NCBI GenBank assembly: GCA_903861235.1
Contig: CAIOTP010000259.1
Location: 1-12,545, forward strand
Reading direction: 5' to 3'
From: an uncultured bacterium
GTDB lineage: Bacteria > Planctomycetota > Phycisphaerae > Phycisphaerales > SM1A02
DNA length: 12,545 nucleotides
Position numbers and translations under genes: made by a program. Shown here piece after piece: positions 6,642 through 12,545 of the stretch; position 1 is the stretch's first letter; each line of letters begins with the position of its first letter. Below the pieces are notes generated by a model that saw only the letters and a program-made list of their open reading frames with translations, did not search any database and was not told the origin of the DNA.

Positions 6642-7633
6642 GGATCCACCACGGCCGTGGCGAAGCAGCGACCTTCACCGAGTGCCGAACGGATCGCCAC
6701 AGGCAGGTAGACCAGGCCGCTCGCGGGGGCCTCGAAGGTGAATCGGAGCGTGAGCACCACCGAGTCGCCTCGCGGCTCCGACTTCAGCAGTTCGGCCTTC
6801 ACGCGAGGGTCCAGAGACTTCACGCCCTGCACCTGGTCCCAGCCGGCGGGCTTGGGCTTTCCTCGCGGCGTGCCGTTCTCGAGCACCAGGGTGCGCTCGA
6901 CCGCCTGCCCGGGCTTCACGCGGCCACAGAGCACGGCGCTCTCCGGCAGGAACCAGCCCCGCTTGTCGGCATCCGGATCGAAGCGGACACCGGTGGATTC
7001 ATGGCGCACGCGAAGCGGAATCAGGATCGCGTCCGGATGATCGGTCTCGACGAGCATCCACTGACGAAGGCCACCTTCCGGAAGCGTGGTCAGGTCCCAC
7101 GCGATCTCATGCTCGGCGCGGGATCCTTCCGCGCTCGTGCCGCCTGCGGGCCGACCGTCCACACTGAGCACTCGGAACGGCTTGCCGTCCGTCGAGGCCA
7201 GGCGGATGGTCCCCTTCCGGCGGCCCTGCAGCGCGTCCACGAAGGGTGGATCCGGCTGCACGGGCCAGGTGACCACGCCCTTCATCTTGGCCACCATGGG
7301 CTGCGCAGCCCCGTCGAGCAGCACGAAGATCTTGGCGTCCTTCTCGCCGGGAGCTCGCGGTGCCTCCATGGTGGCGGAGAGCTCCACGCTGCCTCCAGGG
7401 GGAATCTCGCGGCCTGCAAGGTCGGTCACGGCGGTGCACTTGCAGCTGGGAAAGGCGCTGTTCACCTTCACGGGCGCGGTGCCGGTGTTCCGGACCACGA
7501 ATCGGCCCGTGCGGGACTCGCCCGAGGCGAGCCGACCGAAGTCGACCACGGCGGGTTCGATGACCACGCCCGCAGGGGCGCCGGGAGGAACGGTGGCCAT
7601 GCCCAGCAGACACGCAAGGAGAGCCGCGACCAT
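6638..7633 (-). CDS. Exported DUF1573-domain protein
   Basis: A 331-residue protein with an N-terminal signal peptide (hydrophobic about 3-15, likely cleavage near residue 21-22). Residues about 25-125 are a DUF1573 domain: VDFGRLASGESRTGRFVVRN leads into a C64-K-C66 pair (SCKCT, usually SCGCT in the family). The domain has an immunoglobulin/ASH-like beta fold common in Bacteroidota and Planctomycetota; no enzymatic role is established to my knowledge. Around residues 235-254 the string CGRVKPGQAVERTLVLENG echoes the start of the first domain, suggesting a second, diverged beta domain. A TAG codon just upstream of the ATG limits the start. It lies 28 bp after the peptidase gene and overlaps the phosphoesterase gene by 4 bp. 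A structural or binding role in the envelope is likely, but that is inference. Confidence 0.82.
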   Translation of the reverse strand: MVAALLACLLGMATVPPGAPAGVVIEPAVVDFGRLASGESRTGRFVVRNTGTAPVKVNSAFPSCKCTAVTDLAGREIPPGGSVELSATMEAPRAPGEKDAKIFVLLDGAAQPMVAKMKGVVTWPVQPDPPFVDALQGRRKGTIRLASTDGKPFRVLSVDGRPAGGTSAEGSRAEHEIAWDLTTLPEGGLRQWMLVETDHPDAILIPLRVRHESTGVRFDPDADKRGWFLPESAVLCGRVKPGQAVERTLVLENGTPRGKPKPAGWDQVQGVKSLDPRVKAELLKSEPRGDSVVLTLRFTFEAPASGLVYLPVAIRSALGEGRCFATAVVDP

Positions 7634-7661
7634 GATCCAAGTCTAGGTGCTGACCGCCCGG

Positions 7662-9812
7662 TCACCGAGCGGGCAATCGCAGACCGGTCTCCACGAGCCG
7701 CAGGGCCTGCTCGGCACGATCCTGGGCCGCGGTCATGCGCTCCACGGCCCGGTCCAGTCGCTCGGCGTCGCCGTCCGAGACCGCCTCGGCCAGCAGCGGA
7801 AGCATGCACGGCGCATAGCCATCGTTGCGGTCGCTGGCCGCGATCAGGCTGCGGAACCAGGGTCGACCCTCCAGGCCTGCGTCATCCACCCAGGCTCGGA
7901 TCAACGATCGCAGGCCGCGCCGCACGCGGGCGTCGTCCTGACGATTGAGCTCCGGCCCCTGGGCGATCGCGGCGTCGATGGCCTCGCCACGAATCACCAT
8001 GGCCTCCATGGCCGGGCGCAGCGTCTCCAGGCGCCGCCGCATGTCCTCGTCCTGACATCGCTGCAGCAGCGCGTCCAGATGCGCCAGCAGCCCCCTGCCC
8101 AGGTCCTGCACCCGCCATCCTGGAAGAGGCGACTGTGCCGCCAATGCCGCGATCGCCACCGCCTCGCGCGTGATCATGGACGCGCTCGCGTAGTCGTCAC
8201 CGACCGTGGCCCGGTACCAGGCCACCGTGTCGTAGTTGCTGTGGTAGCTGGTCCCCGGCGCACCACCCGCACCCAGCGAGACGCTCGGCATGCCCACCCT
8301 GCACACGAAGCCGATGTGGTCGCTCCCTCCGCCCAGCGCCCCGAACCTGGGCGGACCGCCCGAGTCGCCACGAATCGCGGAAAGCACGCTGCGCTTCGGA
8401 TCCGCTGCGCTGGGCACCCGTTCGACCGCCTTGCCCACCAGACCGGCCAGTTCCGGCGTGAGCGCAATGGACGGGTTGGGACCCATGGCCGCCATGTCCA
8501 GGTTGATGTAGGTCACGCCACCGTTGAGCAGCTCTTCGGCATGCGCTTCGACCCATTCGGTGCTGCCGATGATCCCGAACTCCTCGGCGCCCCAGGCCGC
8601 GAACACGATCGTGCGGGCGGGCCGGATGGATCGACGGGCCAGATCGGCGAAGCAACGTGCGGCCTCGAGCAGGCACATGGTGCCCGCGCCAGGATCCGCG
8701 GCTCCGAAGCCCCACGCGTCATGATGACAGCCGATCACCACCATCTCCTCGGGCCGCACGACACCCGGGAGCACGGCCAGGATGTTGGCGGAAGCGCCCA
8801 TGAATCGATCCTGCTTGACCATGAGCCGCAACTTCCAGCCCGGCCCACTTTCCAGGCGGTAAGGCATGGACAGCCCTCCCGCCCAGCCCTCGGGCACCTC
8901 CGAACCCGAAAAGCGAGACAGGATCGCGCCCGCCGCCGCGTAGCCGATGGGCTGCACCGGGATCCGCGGAAGGTCGAGCGTGGCCGGGTCCTGGCGGAGC
9001 ACGTTGTCGGCGGCGAACACGCCGGGGGTTCCCGGATCGCCCGGATATGGAAGCGTGTTGAGCGTGCCTCGTTGGATGCAGTTGTCGTTGGCCCAGCCAC
9101 CACCCTCCGGCCAGACCTTGCCTTTGGTGAAGCCTGCGTCCGCAGGATCCGTGTAGAGCACCAGGCCAGCGGCACCGGCCTCCTCCGCGAAACGCGCCTT
9201 GTAGCCACGGAAGCACCTGCCGTAACGCGCAAGGACGATCTTGCCCTTCACCTCCACGCCCAGCGCCGCCAGGCGGGCGAAGTCCTCGCGCGTGGCGTAG
9301 TTGGCGTAGACCACCGGCGCCGTCACGTCACCGCTGCCGCTGTAGGCGTTCCAGCCCCAGGTCAGGTCGGGATGGGCCGTGGAGGGATCCTCGAGCAGGT
9401 TGCGCTCGTTCACCGGCAGGGCCACCACCCCGCGACGGGATGCGGCTCCGTCCGCCGCGGCTGCCGTCGCCTGTCCGGCGTCGTCCACGATCTGCAGCTC
9501 AGCCGCCACCGGCCTGGCCAGCAGGCAACGGAAGCCCTCGACGCGCGTCATGAGCCCGAGATCGAAGAAGTGCTTGCGGATCCGCTCGATCTGCCGCTCG
9601 TCGCCCGGCGTGCCCGCCACATGGGGCTCCTCGGCCAGAAGCGCATGCACCTTGCGAAGCTCCTCCGGCCTCACCTCCGCCACCGCCAGGTCGACCAGTT
9701 CCATGGGTTGGGGCACCCGGACCTGACGCGAGGGATCAGGCACATCGGCCGGCGGCGCCTGGGCGGCGACCATCGCCACCAGGCCGACGAGCATCAGAAG
9801 GGCGCGGCACAT
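7662..9812 (-). CDS. Secreted M28-family zinc metallopeptidase, glutamate carboxypeptidase II-like, with PA domain
   Basis: A 716-residue protein from ATG 9812, chosen because it begins directly with a signal peptide (MCRALLMLVGLVAMVAAQA); the longer frame from 9854 adds an Arg-rich, signal-incompatible leader and runs into the msrBA gene. A PA domain lies at about 160-330 (GKIVLARYGRCFRGYKARF, then AGLVLYTDPADAG). All co-catalytic zinc ligands of GCPII are present in matching order: His363, Asp373, Glu411, Asp439 and His524, with Glu410 as the general base. The C-terminal helical region (about 560-716) occupies the place of the transferrin-receptor-like dimerisation domain. An Arg in CFRGYK aligns with a GCPII substrate-pocket Arg, but the C-terminal Lys-Tyr pocket is not recognisable, so glutamate specificity is unproven. 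It should act in the periplasm or outside the cell, removing residues from peptides. It starts 4 bp after msrBA. Confidence 0.9.
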   Translation of the reverse strand: MCRALLMLVGLVAMVAAQAPPADVPDPSRQVRVPQPMELVDLAVAEVRPEELRKVHALLAEEPHVAGTPGDERQIERIRKHFFDLGLMTRVEGFRCLLARPVAAELQIVDDAGQATAAAADGAASRRGVVALPVNERNLLEDPSTAHPDLTWGWNAYSGSGDVTAPVVYANYATREDFARLAALGVEVKGKIVLARYGRCFRGYKARFAEEAGAAGLVLYTDPADAGFTKGKVWPEGGGWANDNCIQRGTLNTLPYPGDPGTPGVFAADNVLRQDPATLDLPRIPVQPIGYAAAGAILSRFSGSEVPEGWAGGLSMPYRLESGPGWKLRLMVKQDRFMGASANILAVLPGVVRPEEMVVIGCHHDAWGFGAADPGAGTMCLLEAARCFADLARRSIRPARTIVFAAWGAEEFGIIGSTEWVEAHAEELLNGGVTYINLDMAAMGPNPSIALTPELAGLVGKAVERVPSAADPKRSVLSAIRGDSGGPPRFGALGGGSDHIGFVCRVGMPSVSLGAGGAPGTSYHSNYDTVAWYRATVGDDYASASMITREAVAIAALAAQSPLPGWRVQDLGRGLLAHLDALLQRCQDEDMRRRLETLRPAMEAMVIRGEAIDAAIAQGPELNRQDDARVRRGLRSLIRAWVDDAGLEGRPWFRSLIAASDRNDGYAPCMLPLLAEAVSDGDAERLDRAVERMTAAQDRAEQALRLVETGLRLPAR

Positions 9813-9816
9813 GGCG

Positions 9817-10929
9817 TCAGTGGCCGGAGCCGGCCGTCTCCTTGGCCGCCGCACCCAGGACCTCGGGCCACGGGTTCACCGCGTGGCAGGCTCGTCCGGT
9901 GCGCTCCACATAGTCCTGGTGGTAGTCCTCGGCGGGATAGAAGGTCTTCGCGGGCTCGATCTGCGTCACGATGGTCCTTCCGGCGAACTTGGGCGACGCC
10001 TGAAGCGACGCCTTGATGGCGTTGGCCTCCTGCAGCTGCGAGGCATCGGTGGTGAAGATGGCGCTGCGGTACTGATCCCCCACGTCCGGGCCCTGGCGAT
10101 TCAGCTGCGTCGGATCGTGCATCAGGAAGAAGCCCCGCGCCAGCTGGGCGAAGGTGATCCTGGAGGGGTCGTACACCACGCGGACGGCCTCCGCATGCCC
10201 TGTGCGGTGCTCGCAGACCTGCTCGTAGGTCGGGTTCTCCACCGACCCGTTCATGTAGCCGCTGGAGACCTCGACCACGCCCGGACACTGCTGGAAACGG
10301 TGCTCGATCCCCCAGAAGCAGCCACCGGCGAAGTACGCGGTGCGGGTCTCCACGGGCCGGCTGGCCGCCGGCAGCGGCTGCCCCTTCTCCACGAAGTCCA
10401 GCGCCGCCGAGTTCAGGCAGAAGCGCAGGCCCGACGGTGCGGGCCCGTCGTCGAACACGTGTCCAAGGTGCGCACTGCATCGCGCACAACGGATCTCCAC
10501 TCGGGTCATGCCGTGACTCTCGTCCTTCATGTACGCCACATGGTCGCGATCGAAGGGCCTGAAGAAGCTCGGCCACCCGGTGCCCGAGTCGAACTTGTGC
10601 TCGCTGGAGAAGAGCGGAAGGCCACAGACCACGCAGACGTAGGTGCCGCTCTTCTTGTTGTCGAGCAGGTTGCCGCAGAACGCCGGCTCCGTACCCGATC
10701 GCTGCGTCACGCGGTACTGCTCGGGCGTGAGCCGCTTGGCCAGTTCCGCCACCTTCTCGGGGGACAGCGGGCGGATGTCATAGCCGGCCCGCGAGAGTTC
10801 CCGCGTGTCCTTCTTCATGGTCGTCTCCTGGGATCCGTCCGTTTCGCCCTTCGGGGGCTGGGAAGCCTGCATCGCGAATCCACCGATCAGGGTCACGGCG
10901 ACCAGCGTCAGGGCGATGAGCGTCCGCAT
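9817..10929 (-). CDS. msrBA: Secreted bifunctional methionine sulfoxide reductase, MsrB-MsrA fusion
   Basis: A 370-residue protein from ATG 10929, where a signal peptide begins (MRTLIALTLVAVTLIGGFAM); the frame stays open upstream without a plausible N-terminus. The MsrB domain (about 55-185) reduces Met-R-sulfoxide: zinc pairs C99-VV-C102 and C148-AR-C151, and catalytic Cys171 in RFCLNSAAL. The usual resolving Cys in GCGWPSF is Thr117 here (GTGWPSF); Cys85 (PAFCGN) could replace it. The MsrA domain (about 194-370) reduces the S form: catalytic Cys204 in AGGCFWGIEH, the GHAEAV block at 244-249, YHQDY at 336-340, and a likely resolving Cys348. B-before-A fusions are a known bacterial arrangement. 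Export implies repair of oxidised envelope proteins with electrons from a periplasmic thioredoxin-like donor, none of which is in the window. It is the first gene of the minus-strand run. Confidence 0.93.
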   Translation of the reverse strand: MRTLIALTLVAVTLIGGFAMQASQPPKGETDGSQETTMKKDTRELSRAGYDIRPLSPEKVAELAKRLTPEQYRVTQRSGTEPAFCGNLLDNKKSGTYVCVVCGLPLFSSEHKFDSGTGWPSFFRPFDRDHVAYMKDESHGMTRVEIRCARCSAHLGHVFDDGPAPSGLRFCLNSAALDFVEKGQPLPAASRPVETRTAYFAGGCFWGIEHRFQQCPGVVEVSSGYMNGSVENPTYEQVCEHRTGHAEAVRVVYDPSRITFAQLARGFFLMHDPTQLNRQGPDVGDQYRSAIFTTDASQLQEANAIKASLQASPKFAGRTIVTQIEPAKTFYPAEDYHQDYVERTGRACHAVNPWPEVLGAAAKETAGSGH

Positions 10930-10978
10930 CGGGCCATGGTATGCCGGCCCGGGACAGGATTCGACCGGCCGTAGACTC
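10930..10978. promoter_or_regulatory. Short divergent promoter region between msrBA and the FG-GAP lipoprotein gene
   Basis: Only 49 bp separate the two starts. On the minus strand TACCAT (10936-10941) ends 6 nt before the msrBA ATG, the spacing expected of a -10 box driving a leaderless transcript. On the plus strand TAGACT (10972-10977) lies just before the ATG at 10979 and 7 nt before an in-frame GTG at 10985. Both boxes are weak and no -35 box or Shine-Dalgarno sequence stands out, so this is tentative. Confidence 0.25.
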
Positions 10979-12448
10979 ATGGGCGTGACCATCCCAGGAT
11001 CCATCTGGGGCCGTGCCCTCGCCGCCCTCCTGACGGTGTGGCTGGCGTCGTGCCGAACACCCCCACCACCGCCGGTGCCGTGGTTCGAGGGCGAAGGCAA
11101 GCATCTGGGCGTGAATCCGCCGCCGGACGACCGGGTGGAGGTGACGGCCTTCGTGGCGAACTTCCTGATCCAGTCTCCAGAGTCCTTGGGCGACGGATTC
11201 GGTCGTGCCATGGCGCTGGGCAACAAGACGCTCGCCATCGCGGCCCCGGGCGCAGCAGGCGGAGGCGCCGTGTGGATCTTCGACACGGCCTCGATCAAGC
11301 AGGCTCCCACGCGTTTGGGCACCGGCGGTGATGCGGACATCCTGGGATTCGGTGCGGCGGTGTCCGTCTCGCCCTCAGGTCAGATCGTGGCCGTCGGGGC
11401 GCCCGAATCACGGGTGCAGGGCCAGGCCGGTGCGGGCGCGGTCCTGATCTGGCGTCTGCAGGGCAAGACGTGGACCTTTGTGGGTCGATTCCTGGACGAC
11501 GAGCCCCAGGCCGGGTCCAGGTTCGGCGCCGCGGTGGAGGTGGACGAGTACAACCTGGTGGTGGGGGCTCCCGGCGCCGGCACCACGGAATTCCCGGAAC
11601 AGGGCCTGGCCATGGCCTGGGTTTCCAAGGCGCCGGCGAAGTGGATGGAGCCCATCACCATCCAGGCGGAGAAGCCGACTCGCGGCGAACGCTTCGGCAC
11701 CCGCATCAGCCTGATGACGGGCGACGCCCTCATCGCCTCGGATCCGCCCTCGGGCGCGGGCCCACTGGCCCTCTTCCGGAATCGGCTCGGCAAGTGGGGC
11801 GACAAGCATGTGGCCATGCTCTACCCCCGTCGAAGCTCGCCCCTCGACGGTTTCGGCGCCTCGATGAGCATCTATGTGGACTCCCGGCTCCGAAGGCCGC
11901 GGGACAAGGACCTGGCGAGTTACGACCCGGGCATGATGGCCGTGGGTTCGCCGGGAGCCAACACGCCAGCTGCCGCCGATGTGGGCTGTGTGCATCTGTT
12001 CGAGCAGAACCCCAGGAACCGCGCATGGCGTGAGCGAAGCAAGCTGCTTTCGCCGGATCCGCAGGCCGAGGCCGCTTTCGGGTCCTCGGTCTCGATCAGC
12101 CGGGACCGGCTCATCGTGGGAGCTCCGGGGCACGATCACGGCGAGAGTTCCGATTCGGGATCGGCGTATGTCTTCAAGTCCCAGCTGGACCGCAAGACGG
12201 ACGAGCTCGAGTGGAGGGCCACGTTCGAACTCCGACCTTCGGAACCCGCGAACGGTGGTCGCTTCGGATCCCTGGTCACCGGGTCCGACGACTGCATCGC
12301 GATTTCGGAGCCCGGCAAGGAGCGCGTGCACCTGTTCACCCGGACCGAGGCCGGCCCCGGACTGCCCGTGCCCACGCCGGAAGGGCCGACCACGGCCTCG
12401 GAGGCCCAGAATCCCGCACCGGCCCGGATTTCCTCGTCTTCGCTATAG
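10979..12448 (+). CDS. Lipoprotein with seven FG-GAP repeats (predicted seven-bladed beta-propeller)
   Basis: A 489-residue protein from ATG 10979. The hydrophobic segment ALAALLTVWLASC ends in lipobox L22-A-S-C25, followed by a Pro-rich linker (PPPPPVPW), so it should be a lipid-anchored envelope protein. Seven FG-GAP-like units follow, with their FG pairs starting near residues 74, 124, 182, 239, 292, 367 and 429. Most carry a downstream A/V-GAP or related turn (AAPGA, VGAPES, VGAPGAG, VGSPGA, VGAPGHD). Seven repeats is the number that closes an integrin-alpha-like propeller. The classical DxDxDG calcium loops are not evident. The fifth unit is longer because of a basic insertion (SRLRRPRDKD, 302-311). 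A Pro/Ser/Thr-rich tail (about 460-489) ends the protein. A binding or adhesion role is plausible but unproven. GTG 10985 is an alternative start. Confidence 0.85.
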   Translation: MGVTIPGSIWGRALAALLTVWLASCRTPPPPPVPWFEGEGKHLGVNPPPDDRVEVTAFVANFLIQSPESLGDGFGRAMALGNKTLAIAAPGAAGGGAVWIFDTASIKQAPTRLGTGGDADILGFGAAVSVSPSGQIVAVGAPESRVQGQAGAGAVLIWRLQGKTWTFVGRFLDDEPQAGSRFGAAVEVDEYNLVVGAPGAGTTEFPEQGLAMAWVSKAPAKWMEPITIQAEKPTRGERFGTRISLMTGDALIASDPPSGAGPLALFRNRLGKWGDKHVAMLYPRRSSPLDGFGASMSIYVDSRLRRPRDKDLASYDPGMMAVGSPGANTPAAADVGCVHLFEQNPRNRAWRERSKLLSPDPQAEAAFGSSVSISRDRLIVGAPGHDHGESSDSGSAYVFKSQLDRKTDELEWRATFELRPSEPANGGRFGSLVTGSDDCIAISEPGKERVHLFTRTEAGPGLPVPTPEGPTTASEAQNPAPARISSSSL

Positions 12449-12449
12449 T
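12444..12449 (+). promoter_or_regulatory. Possible -10 element for tRNA-Ser
   Basis: TATAGT, one mismatch from TATAAT, overlaps the stop codon of the lipoprotein gene and lies 11 bases upstream of the mature tRNA 5' end. No good -35 box is visible 17 bp upstream, so the element may be fortuitous, or the tRNA may be read through from the lipoprotein gene. Confidence 0.3.
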
Positions 12450-12460
12450 GTCGGCCCGTC

Positions 12461-12545
12461 GGACAGGTGTCCGAGCGGTTGAAGGAGCAGCATTGGAAAT
12501 GCTGTATACGGGTAACCGTATCGCGGGTTCGAATCCCGCCCTGTC
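12461..12545 (+). tRNA. tRNA-Ser (anticodon GGA), 3' end cut by window edge
   Basis: The cloverleaf can be drawn in full. The acceptor 5' strand GGACAGG (12461-12467) pairs with CCTGTC at the window end; the last acceptor base and the discriminator lie outside. The anticodon stem CAGCA/TGCTG (12488-12492/12500-12504) encloses the loop TTGGAAA, with anticodon GGA at 12495-12497. A long variable arm with stem ATACGG/CCGTAT (12506-12521) is the mark of a class II tRNA. The T arm is GCGGG-TTCGAAT-CCCGC (12523-12539). It should read UCC and UCU serine codons. Confidence 0.97.

Noticed and set aside
5589..6710. Plus-strand open frame (373 codons) antisense to tsaB and the phosphoesterase
   Set aside because: It is a shadow frame of two well-supported minus-strand genes and has no motif or plausible start region of its own.
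9813..9854. Upstream start of the M28 peptidase at 9854
   Set aside because: It adds an Arg-rich leader (MRRPRRRPAPATDA) before a clean signal peptide and overlaps the msrBA gene; ATG 9812 gives a 4-bp gap instead.
7647..10016. Long plus-strand open frame (789 codons) antisense to the M28 peptidase and msrBA genes
   Set aside because: Its translation is rich in Arg, His and Gly with no recognisable domain, and the opposite strand encodes proteins with complete catalytic motifs. In GC-rich DNA such antisense frames are a by-product of codon bias.
10930..11340. Upstream extension of the msrBA frame beyond 10929
   Set aside because: The extension has no domain, runs antisense through the lipoprotein gene, and would bury the signal peptide inside the protein.
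1..12545. Search for a defence island, CRISPR array, transposon, toxin-antitoxin pair or biosynthetic cluster
   Set aside because: No direct-repeat array, transposase, integrase, nuclease-helicase or synthase motifs were seen; the HTH_17 domain at 1922 resembles excisionases but has no phage context.

Overview
The window is a very GC-rich, densely packed bacterial chromosome segment. It carries eleven protein-coding genes (one cut by the left edge) and one tRNA gene (cut by the right edge). I see no mobile elements, CRISPR arrays or phage genes. The weak or absent Shine-Dalgarno sequences, a DUF1573 protein, and a helix-turn-helix/membrane protein with acidic ELDL repeats and a GSGLMDLT-type motif suggest Planctomycetota, perhaps a Phycisphaerae-like lineage. 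That assignment is inference from family knowledge, not a database match.

Layout. Bases 1-219 (+) are the 3' end of gatA. Converging on it from the minus strand are mutY (744-1793) and a small lipoprotein gene (201-734), only 9 bp apart and likely one transcript. A 128-bp divergent intergenic region follows. On the plus strand come a helix-turn-helix/ELDL-repeat/two-helix membrane protein (1922-3226) and, 16 bp later, a short-form phosphatidylserine decarboxylase (3243-3917). The decarboxylase overlaps tail-to-tail with a degenerate receiver/GAF-like protein (3897-4973, minus).

From 10929 down to 5035 the minus strand holds a tight five-gene run: a secreted MsrB-MsrA fusion, a secreted M28 peptidase resembling glutamate carboxypeptidase II, a DUF1573 exported protein, a calcineurin-like phosphoesterase and tsaB. 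Spacings are +4 bp, +28 bp, a 4-bp GTGA overlap and a 1-bp TGATG overlap. A GC-rich hairpin with a short T-run holds the tsaB stop codon in its loop and may separate this run from the receiver gene. Divergent from msrBA is a lipoprotein with seven FG-GAP repeats (10979-12448, +), followed 12 bp later by tRNA-Ser(GGA).

Functionally this is a mix of housekeeping (tRNA amidation, t6A modification, oxidised-guanine repair, phosphatidylethanolamine synthesis, a serine tRNA) and cell-envelope proteins. The first three genes of the minus-strand run are all predicted to be exported, so they may share an envelope protein repair or turnover role. I did not find a convincing novel defence or biosynthetic system. 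The most unusual items are the ELDL-repeat membrane protein, the seven-repeat propeller lipoprotein, the receiver-like protein with an eroded active site, and the MsrB domain lacking the usual resolving cysteine.
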